Source of the DNA: UBA7236 sp964638865
GTDB taxonomy: Bacteria; Bacteroidota; Bacteroidia; Chitinophagales; BACL12
Assembly (NCBI GenBank): GCA_964638865.1
Contig: CAZXBG010000067.1
Span: 1-20,802, forward strand
Length of the DNA: 20,802 bases
Reading direction: 5' to 3'
Shown here: one piece after another, positions 15,124 through 20,802 of the stretch
How positions within the stretch are numbered: position 1 is the first letter of the stretch
Layout of the letters: every line of letters starts with the position of its first letter
The notes under the pieces: model-generated
The model's database searches: none
The model's input: the letters and a program-made list of their open reading frames with translations, nothing else
Told to the model about the DNA's origin: nothing
Translations under genes and position numbers: made by a program

Positions 15124-16821
15124 TTAATTAATTTTAATTTCTCTTACATTGAGTTGCAAACTTTTTGTGTCTCTGAAATTATTTTCCTCAATGGTATAAC
15201 ACAGATCAAAACTTGTTCCTTTTGCAATTTCATTAAAATAATTCCCTTTTTGAAATGCTATTGCCTCTACATTATATAAATTTTTATCTCTAATACTCAA
15301 TTTTAAATGATTATCACCAACAATTTTTGACCGGCCACTATTTTTCAATTTACCGGTCATAAATACCGGATACATATTTTGCGGTCCGAACGGAGCAAAT
15401 TGTTTTATGATATTATTAAAATTTTCAGTGATGTCTTTTAATTCCAATGCGGAATCAATTTCTATTTCCGGAATCAACTGTTCAGGTTTAATAGTGGCTT
15501 TTACAACTTCCTCAAAACGTTGTTTAAATTTTTCGAAGTTTTCAGGTAACATCGATAACCCTGCAGCATACATATGCCCCCCGAATTGTTCTAACAGATC
15601 GTTACATTGTTTAATTGCCTCATAGATATCAAAATTCTTAACAGAACGCGCACTGCCAAAAAGCATTCCATTGGATTCAGTGAGTAAAATTGTAGGTCTG
15701 TAATAATGATCTAAAAGACGTGAAGCAACAATTCCAACCACTCCTTTATGCCATTCGCCGCTGCATAAAACGGTAGTAACTCTATGTGCAACATTTTCAT
15801 CTTCCTGCAACATGCGAATTGCATCGAGTGTAATTTTTTTATCTATTTCTTTTCTATCCACATTTTTCTCCTGAAGAATATCAGCACCGTCTTTTGCTTT
15901 TTCCACAGATTCAGAAACTAACATACGCACAGCTTTATTGGCGTCATCCATGCGACCTGCGGCATTAATTCTTGGCCCAAGTCCAAATACAATATTAGAA
16001 ATAGAAAGCGGTGTGTTGTAACCCGTTATTTCAATCAATGCTTTTAATCCGGGCCGCGGGTTTGCATTTAATTGTTCCAATCCGCAAAATGCCAATACGC
16101 GATTTTCTCCGGTGATAGGAACAATATCACTTGCAATACTTACTACAACAAGATCCAATAACGGAATTATTTTTTCCATTGGGATATTATGTTGAATAAC
16201 AAATGCCTGAACCAATTTAAATCCTATTCCACATCCGCTTAATTCTTTATAAGGATAATTACAATCAAATTGTTTCGGATCTAAAATTGCCACTGCAGCG
16301 GGAACCCTATCTCCGGGAATGTGGTGATCACAAATAATAAAATCAATATTGCGTTCATTGGCATAATCTATCTTATCATTTGCTTTTATGCCACAATCCA
16401 AAGCAATTATAAGTGAACAATTTGTTTCTTTCGCAAAGTCAATTCCCTTAAATGAAATGCCATATCCCTCGTGGTAACGATCTGGAATATAATAATCTAA
16501 ATTGGAATAAATTTCACGAAGGAAAGAATAAACCAAGGCGACCGAAGTTGTGCCATCCACATCATAATCGCCAAATATCAAAATTCTTTCATTTTTTGAT
16601 ATAGCCAAAACAATACGATCAACAGCCTTTTGCATATCCTTCATTAAAAAAGGATCATAAAGATCATTAATTGTTGGCCTGAAAAATTTTTTTGCTTCTT
16701 CGTATGTGTTAATTCCACGTTGAATAAGCAATTTGCAAATGATAGGATTTACTTTTAATTGCTGTTGCAAAGAGTTCACCTTTTCCTCATCTGTTTCCTT
16801 TAACACCCATCTTTTATCCAT
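15124..16821 (-). CDS. recJ: Single-stranded-DNA-specific exonuclease RecJ
   Basis: RecJ degrades single-stranded DNA 5' to 3' in recombination repair, mismatch repair and replication restart. The 565 residues carry the DHH-phosphoesterase motifs that bind the catalytic metals: FGDYDVDGTTS (83-93), LDCG (141-144), CDHH (164-167) and SGCGIGFKL (195-203). The DHHA1 region contains GPRINAAGRM (282-291), GEWHKGVVGIVASRL (355-369) and GGHMYAAGL (414-422), and an OB-fold-like segment occupies the C-terminus (about 460-565). The length suits the family. It begins 16 bases after the stop codon of the S8 peptidase-like gene and ends 21 bases before lptB, so it is internal to a minus-strand operon. Confidence 0.96.
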   Translation of the reverse strand: MDKRWVLKETDEEKVNSLQQQLKVNPIICKLLIQRGINTYEEAKKFFRPTINDLYDPFLMKDMQKAVDRIVLAISKNERILIFGDYDVDGTTSVALVYSFLREIYSNLDYYIPDRYHEGYGISFKGIDFAKETNCSLIIALDCGIKANDKIDYANERNIDFIICDHHIPGDRVPAAVAILDPKQFDCNYPYKELSGCGIGFKLVQAFVIQHNIPMEKIIPLLDLVVVSIASDIVPITGENRVLAFCGLEQLNANPRPGLKALIEITGYNTPLSISNIVFGLGPRINAAGRMDDANKAVRMLVSESVEKAKDGADILQEKNVDRKEIDKKITLDAIRMLQEDENVAHRVTTVLCSGEWHKGVVGIVASRLLDHYYRPTILLTESNGMLFGSARSVKNFDIYEAIKQCNDLLEQFGGHMYAAGLSMLPENFEKFKQRFEEVVKATIKPEQLIPEIEIDSALELKDITENFNNIIKQFAPFGPQNMYPVFMTGKLKNSGRSKIVGDNHLKLSIRDKNLYNVEAIAFQKGNYFNEIAKGTSFDLCYTIEENNFRDTKSLQLNVREIKIN

Positions 16822-16837
16822 GCACTAAAAGTTATTA

Positions 16838-18496
16838 TTAATGTTGTATGATAAAACTTGAAGTAAAATAATTTCGAGAATTTAATTCATTAATTCTCAA
16901 AAAATACAAACCATCAGAAAATGATTCAACCGATAAACCTGTTGAAAGATCGGATGGATCTGATATAATATCAGAATAAATCAATTGGCCTGTTTCGCTA
17001 AAAATATGTAATAGGATACTTTCATTAAAAGTATTATTTGAAGAAATAAATAACTTTTGCGTAACAGGATTCGGATAACAATTTAATACGAATGGATCAT
17101 TTTGATCAATAATAATATTATCGGAACAATAACCTGTTTCTACTAAATTATTTAATGCATGAAAAACGTTTAATCTTCCATTGCTGACAGTTATTCCATT
17201 CAGGTCTTCTACAAAATCGACACCATTTAAAATATAATCTTTCAGCAACAAAGCCATTGCCGGAGGATCATATTTATAGTCCAGCATAAATTTTTCGCAT
17301 GCAGCAGAAAACAATAATGCAATTGTTCCGGCAACATGTGGTGCCGACATAGAAGTTCCTGATTGAAAACCGTATAAATTATCCAATTGTGTAGAATATA
17401 CCAATTGGCCGGGTGCACCAAGATCAATAGTATTTGCACCATAGGCAGCAATAAATAAATTATCTGCTTTATCTGTGTTTGTAACTGTAATTAGGTGATT
17501 GGAGGAGCAAGCAGTAGGTATATCTAAAATAACATCAATATTCGCGGTAAAATTTGCTGTAGCGCCAACACTTAAAATTCCAAGGGTTCCTAAAGAATCA
17601 TACATTGCACACCATATCGGAAAAGAATCAGGATTTCCAAAGTCAACACCGAAGGAGGAATTAGTTGAAACAATAAAAGCGCCTTTTGCTCCATTTGTTT
17701 GATCATATAATTCGCGCATTACAAAAACGTAGGAATAAGAAGCAACTGCATCTGCTTCACTGGAAACATTATACACCGGTAAAATTTTAACGTTCCAATT
17801 TATCCCGGTAACACCTATTCCGTTATTTCCTTTTGCGCCAACAATTCCGGCAACATGCGATCCGTGAAATCTGTGATCGGGTACTATTCCGTTCGTATCG
17901 GTTGAATTCCATCCATCATAATCGTCAATATATCCATTGCCGTCATCATCAATTAAATTGAGTGGTATCTCATTGTAATTTTTCCAGTAATCAAGATCCT
18001 CATGTTCAAACTCAGCACCCTCACCAACCAGCGCAACAACAATGGTATCTCCTGTTGCAGTTAATCCGCCGGTGGTTACATCCCATGCAAGTTCTGCATC
18101 TACATCTGCATCCTCGAGGCCACCTGTAGTACCATCGTTAAACATATTCCATTGTTGGTAAAAAAGAGGATCATCCGGTAATGATCTTTGAGATGTAATG
18201 TGATTGAATTGCACATTTGCAACCAGAGGATGCGTAAAAAATAAATTGTACACCTTTTCCGCATCAATAATTTCCGCATCAAATTTTATTGCATAAATAT
18301 TTAATCTTTCAGAAAGCGTTTTATTTTTAGTAAGTTGTAATCCGTTATCTGAATTAATTTTTGTAATGATATTTTCTATAGACGCATCTTTAAATAATTG
18401 CACAATTAATTCCCCCGGAATACGCTGCACATTTTGTGCAAAAAGTGCCCGGGATAAGAGGCATAAAAACAAACAATATTTAATTTTTCTGATCAT
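16838..18496 (-). CDS. Secreted S8 (subtilisin-like) family protein with T9SS sorting tail
   Basis: The 552-residue protein has a signal peptide (1-20, cleavage after LFA), a likely propeptide/inhibitor region (about 25-105) and a subtilase domain (about 115-450). A C-terminal sorting domain (about 468-552, starting FVLNCYPNPVTQKLFI) directs export by the type IX system. The catalytic His211 (HGSHVAG), the putative oxyanion Asn315 and Ser382 (SGTSMSAPHVAG) are present. The position expected for the catalytic Asp, seven residues before His165 in the EHEDL segment, is Gly158 (codon GGT at 18023-18025). The protein may be an inactive or unusual member. An Asp-rich loop (LIDDDGNGYIDDYDG, 181-195) could bind calcium. 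recJ starts 16 bases downstream, and the DUF5011 lipoprotein lies 43 bases upstream. Confidence 0.9.
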   Translation of the reverse strand: MIRKIKYCLFLCLLSRALFAQNVQRIPGELIVQLFKDASIENIITKINSDNGLQLTKNKTLSERLNIYAIKFDAEIIDAEKVYNLFFTHPLVANVQFNHITSQRSLPDDPLFYQQWNMFNDGTTGGLEDADVDAELAWDVTTGGLTATGDTIVVALVGEGAEFEHEDLDYWKNYNEIPLNLIDDDGNGYIDDYDGWNSTDTNGIVPDHRFHGSHVAGIVGAKGNNGIGVTGINWNVKILPVYNVSSEADAVASYSYVFVMRELYDQTNGAKGAFIVSTNSSFGVDFGNPDSFPIWCAMYDSLGTLGILSVGATANFTANIDVILDIPTACSSNHLITVTNTDKADNLFIAAYGANTIDLGAPGQLVYSTQLDNLYGFQSGTSMSAPHVAGTIALLFSAACEKFMLDYKYDPPAMALLLKDYILNGVDFVEDLNGITVSNGRLNVFHALNNLVETGYCSDNIIIDQNDPFVLNCYPNPVTQKLFISSNNTFNESILLHIFSETGQLIYSDIISDPSDLSTGLSVESFSDGLYFLRINELNSRNYFTSSFIIQH

Positions 18497-18539
18497 AACT
18501 GTTTTAGTAAAATTACAGAACTGTTTCCATATTCTTTCA

Positions 18540-19175
18540 TTATTCTTTTATCCATACCGAACGACAAACATCAGAGCTAATTGAATCCTGAATTATATAT
18601 TCCCAATTAATTGTATCTGCACCGGAACTCATGGTGCCAATACCATTAAAAGAAATGGCCGCTTTAATGGTATCGAGTGTAAGAAATTGATTGTATTGAC
18701 CATAAACTGGTAAATTAAAAGAAGCGGATAGTCCAAGGTTACTGATATTGCCAACAGTAACAGCAAAATCAGCACAATCGCAATCTTGCACTAAACCGGT
18801 ATAAAAATAATTTCCGGTTGTACAAGTATCGAAAGCAGCATAATTCTGATGATAATAGTCGTTTATTGGAAGAATTATCTCTACAGTTCGAACTTCCTGA
18901 CTCGTATTTCCGGCCACATCTTCCACAATATAGGTAACGAAATAGGTTCCATAGTGTTCGATATCAACCTCATTGATTACCTGAAGGGAAGCTGAGAGAT
19001 TACAGGTATAATTATCGGCAACTTCGGCACCGGCATCTTCATAAGGTTCGGCTCTATAATGAACTCCGACAGGATCAGTATTTACAAATATTTTAGGTGA
19101 GATAGTATCTTCCCTCTTGCAGGAAAGGATTAAAATGCCAAAAAGGGGTAATAAAATGAAGAGTCGAAAGTTCAT
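18540..19175 (-). CDS. Lipoprotein with DUF5011-like Ig domain
   Basis: The 211-residue protein has a lipoprotein signal with lipobox LILSC (Cys19). Residues ~27-102 look like a DUF5011/HYR-type Ig-like domain, with SPKIFVNTDP near the start and YIVEDVAGNTSQEVRTVEI at its end. The last ~105 residues are a beta-rich segment with a CTTGNYFYTGLVQDCDC Cys cluster and SFNGIGTMSSGADTINWEY, and no family that I can name. It resembles, in layout, the next gene upstream (19268-19969), so the two are probable paralogues. It probably sits on the periplasmic or outer surface. It heads the packed run with the S8 protein, recJ, lptB and the GH3 gene, and a -7 promoter element lies 7 bases before its ATG. 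Confidence 0.85.
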   Translation of the reverse strand: MNFRLFILLPLFGILILSCKREDTISPKIFVNTDPVGVHYRAEPYEDAGAEVADNYTCNLSASLQVINEVDIEHYGTYFVTYIVEDVAGNTSQEVRTVEIILPINDYYHQNYAAFDTCTTGNYFYTGLVQDCDCADFAVTVGNISNLGLSASFNLPVYGQYNQFLTLDTIKAAISFNGIGTMSSGADTINWEYIIQDSISSDVCRSVWIKE

Positions 19176-19182
19176 AACTCAA

Positions 19183-19190
19183 CAAAAATA
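19183..19190 (-). promoter_or_regulatory. -7 promoter element before the DUF5011 lipoprotein/S8/recJ run
   Basis: The minus strand reads TATTTTTG, matching TAnnTTTG, 7 bases before the ATG at 19175. No clear TTG lies at the -33 position. It sits just downstream of the terminator of the preceding gene, the right place for a new transcription unit. Confidence 0.5.
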
Positions 19191-19217
19191 GGGAAAATTA
19201 GACAGGCTTATAAAAAG

Positions 19218-19251
19218 AAACACCCCGATATACGAACATATCGGGGTGTTT
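19218..19251 (-). terminator. Strong intrinsic terminator after the second DUF5011 lipoprotein gene
   Basis: A 14-bp perfect stem (19218-19231 with 19238-19251, core caccccgatat / atatcggggtg) has a 6-base loop. On the minus strand a T-rich run (TTTCTTTTT) follows. It isolates the gene at 19268-19969 from the downstream minus-strand run. Confidence 0.9.
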
Positions 19252-19267
19252 AATATTTGGTAGGCAT

Positions 19268-19969
19268 TTAAAATTTCACAAATTCTGCATTACAAGGAAC
19301 AATTACGGCACCATCTTGTGCGTTATAATCCAAGTCAAACTCAATATTACCAACCTCTCCGGTTGTAACTAAACCATTCGCATCGAAGTAAATGCCAGTT
19401 CCGGGAAGATTGTAATTTACTACAATTAATTCCTCATTCAGGTCACCGTCAAAGAAAACAGGAACAACAACTTCAACTCCGTAAGCTCCAAAATTTTCAA
19501 AAATCAGTTCATCCGAATCGCCTCCTGACGTAATTGTTACCACATAATAGTTGATCTCAAATTCTACAGTAGGTTCACCGAAAATACCATCACCATCTAT
19601 ATCGCACTCCTCATAAACATTATAGGTACCAACATAAGCTGCTTTATTCATTACTACACGAACAATACGGGTTGTAGTTCCAACGTTACCGGCATCATCC
19701 GTAACAGAATAACTTACTTCGTATTCATCAATCCTATCTGTATTTACATCTGTTTCATCAACAACTACATTGGCACTTATATCGCCATCTTCATCGTCAG
19801 TTGCTGTAAATCCGGGGTCGGTATAGGTTCCGCCAAGTTCTACAACCAATGGATCGTCACCTTCTAATACAATTGTGGGTGTGCTTAGGTCATCAACGCC
19901 GCAACCAGTAAACATAAGGGTTGTTGTGGTTATCACAGCGAGGGTTAAAATTGAAATTTTAGTCTTCAT
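19268..19969 (-). CDS. Lipoprotein with DUF5011 domain
   Basis: The 233-residue protein has a lipoprotein signal with lipobox MFTGC (Cys23). A DUF5011-type Ig-like domain follows (about 29-107), with LGGTYTDPGFTATDDEDGDI and YSVTDDAGNVGTTTRIVRVV, the family's hallmarks. The C-terminal ~120 residues form an acidic, beta-rich domain with AYVGTYNVYEECDIDGDG at its start and CNAEFVKF at its end; I do not recognise it. It has its own terminator and starts 103 bases from the divergent small lipoprotein gene. The protein is unusually acidic (many Asp/Glu), which fits a calcium-rich extracellular setting, but that is inference. Confidence 0.88.
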   Translation of the reverse strand: MKTKISILTLAVITTTTLMFTGCGVDDLSTPTIVLEGDDPLVVELGGTYTDPGFTATDDEDGDISANVVVDETDVNTDRIDEYEVSYSVTDDAGNVGTTTRIVRVVMNKAAYVGTYNVYEECDIDGDGIFGEPTVEFEINYYVVTITSGGDSDELIFENFGAYGVEVVVPVFFDGDLNEELIVVNYNLPGTGIYFDANGLVTTGEVGNIEFDLDYNAQDGAVIVPCNAEFVKF

Positions 19970-19999
19970 AATTTGTTTTGTTTAAAAAAGTTTCTCGAA

Positions 20000-20033
20000 T
20001 TGAGCTTTAATTATTTATATATTTTTACCTTTG
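20000..20033 (+). promoter_or_regulatory. Promoter of the small Met/Lys/Thr-rich lipoprotein gene
   Basis: The -7 element TACCTTTG (20026-20033) matches TAnnTTTG. A TTG (20000-20002) lies 23 bases upstream, slightly longer than the usual spacing. The leader before the ATG at 20073 would be about 33 bases, rich in A. Confidence 0.55.
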
Positions 20034-20072
20034 TAGTCAAATACTATTCCAAAAATTTCAAAAACAAACAAT

Positions 20073-20411
20073 ATGAAAATCAAAATCTTATTATTCGTTG
20101 TATCTGCAGGTTTAATTCTTGCGTCATGTACTGATAAAGAAGCCGCAGATAAAATGGCTCAAATGGAAAAAGACATGCATGTTAAGGACAGCACTTATAT
20201 GGCTGAAAAGACCATGATGATGGATTCTATCTCGAGTATGCAAAAAACGATCATGGAAATGACAGTTGCTGCAGCTTCAAGTTCTAAAACAACTACTACT
20301 ACAGTTAAAACTACCACTCCTGAGGTTAAAAAAGCAGAAATTGGTACAAAATCAACTGATGGTAAAAAAGTTGACATTAAGAAAAAAGGCGGAGCAACCG
20401 GTGGAAATTAA
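20073..20411 (+). CDS. Small lipoprotein with Met-rich helix and Lys/Thr tail
   Basis: The 112-residue protein has a lipoprotein signal with lipobox LILASC (Cys19). Residues about 21-65 are a charged, Met-rich segment (about ten Met in 44 residues, e.g. YMAEKTMMMDSISSMQKTI) likely to be helical or coiled coil. The tail is low complexity: SSSKTTTTTVKTTTPEV, then a Lys/Gly-rich end with VDIKKKGGATGGN. No enzyme motif is seen and I do not recognise the family. It may tether to, or span, the peptidoglycan layer in the manner of a small structural lipoprotein; that is a guess. It has its own promoter and terminator, so it is a single-gene unit, divergent from the DUF5011 lipoprotein. Confidence 0.85.
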   Translation: MKIKILLFVVSAGLILASCTDKEAADKMAQMEKDMHVKDSTYMAEKTMMMDSISSMQKTIMEMTVAAASSSKTTTTTVKTTTPEVKKAEIGTKSTDGKKVDIKKKGGATGGN

Positions 20412-20432
20412 AAATTTCTGAAATTATAAAAG

Positions 20433-20466
20433 AAAAGAGCCCTATCGAAAGATGGGGTTTTTTTTT
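20433..20466 (+). terminator. Intrinsic terminator of the small lipoprotein gene
   Basis: A stem of agccctatc with gatggggtt closes on a gaaa tetraloop (20447-20450). A run of nine T's follows the gatgggg arm (20458-20466). It begins 21 bases after the stop codon. Confidence 0.9.
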
Positions 20467-20482
20467 GGGGATGGGGAGGAGA

Positions 20483-20567
20483 TGCAGTGGGTAGTGGGAA
20501 GTGGGAAGTGGCAGTGGCAGTGGCAGGAGGCAGTGGGCAGTGGCAGTGGCAGGAGGCAGTGGCAATG
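20483..20567. repeat. G-rich cagtgg-type tandem repeat tract with a perfect 26-bp duplication
   Basis: The stretch is built from short units gtgggcagt/gtggcagt/gtgggaag. It includes two immediately adjacent perfect 26-base copies (20511-20536 and 20537-20562, beginning gcagtggcagtggcagg). The open frames running through it would make Gly/Ser/Gln/Trp repeats and are not genes. The same unit occurs at 131-166. Confidence 0.9.
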
Positions 20568-20616
20568 CCTGATACCCGATACCCGTGTCCGGAAAACAGT
20601 GGGCAGTGAGCAGTTT
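20568..20616. repeat. Partial third copy of the left-edge modular repeat
   Basis: The phrase gatacccgatacccgtgtcc (from 20571), followed by ggaaaacagtgggcagtgagcag, corresponds to 109-165 (cccgatactcgtgtcccg, then gtgggcagtgggcagtagcag). It has the same module order and orientation, about 20.4 kb away. Confidence 0.7.
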
Positions 20617-20802
20617 CTGGGTATTGAAAAATTTGGTTGGATTGCTTGTTTAGGTGCGTGTTAAGTTATAGAAATTATAATAACAACAACTTTGGGTAAC
20701 CTTAGTGCCAATTCCGCTATGCGACAAAAAAATCACCAATATTACAAACTGTCCATAAGGCCAAACCTTATCCAACATTAAACAACAGACAGGCAATCTC
20801 TT
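20617..20802. other. Right-edge stretch without a supported gene
   Basis: Nothing recognisable is seen. A minus-strand frame is open from the window edge to a stop at 20650-20652 (about 50 codons). It could be the end of a gene starting outside the window, but its composition (Cys/Tyr/Thr-rich, no familiar motif) gives no support. Confidence 0.4.

Noticed and set aside
20452..20664. Plus-strand frame encoding Gly/Ser/Trp/Gln repeats
   Set aside because: It is a translation of the cagtgg tandem repeat and overlaps the terminator of the preceding gene.
20650..20802. Minus-strand frame open to the window edge
   Set aside because: About 50 codons, odd composition and no motif; cannot be told from a chance open frame without the flanking sequence.

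Overview
The window looks like chromosomal DNA of a member of the Bacteroidota; a Chitinophagales/Sphingobacteriales-like lineage is a guess. The evidence is an AT-rich sequence, repeated promoter elements of the Bacteroidota type (TAnnTTTG, some with an upstream TTG), a subtilase ending in a type IX secretion (T9SS) sorting tail, several SPII lipoproteins, a LytTR regulator paired with a beta-propeller sensor kinase, and a 513-residue alpha2-type glycyl-tRNA synthetase. No rRNA, tRNA, CRISPR array, phage gene or transposase was seen.

Layout. Positions 1-400 are non-coding and hold two copies of a ~130-bp modular repeat. On the minus strand follow a GbsR/MarR-type regulator with a small three-helix membrane protein (1370 to 401), then glyS with a small lipoprotein (3702 to 1744). 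Reading the other way is the rimP-nusA-infB translation/transcription operon (4016-8708), which has a short leader with a strong hairpin and ends in a clear terminator. From 9071 to 19969 everything is on the minus strand: a LytTR response regulator and its histidine kinase (12706 to 9071); a tightly packed run of DUF5011 lipoprotein, S8 peptidase-like protein, recJ, lptB and a GH3-family enzyme (19175 to 12777); and a second DUF5011 lipoprotein (19969 to 19268) closed off by its own terminator. A small plus-strand Met/Lys/Thr-rich lipoprotein (20073-20411) lies beyond. The right end is again non-coding repeat DNA, with a further partial copy of the left-edge repeat.

How the genes fit together. 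Most of the window is housekeeping: ribosome maturation and initiation, glycine charging, single-strand DNA exonuclease, LPS export ATPase. The accessory content is envelope-related: three or four lipoproteins, a T9SS-type secreted protein, and a periplasm-sensing two-component system.

Most worth a second look: the S8 protein has Gly where the catalytic Asp is expected; the GbsR/membrane-protein pair has a palindrome overlapping its promoter; the rimP leader starts with a hairpin; several promoters sit only a few bases from the start codon; and the intergenic DNA carries several families of modular and palindromic repeats. No clearly new multi-gene system is evident; the best candidate for an undescribed module is the regulator/membrane-protein pair.
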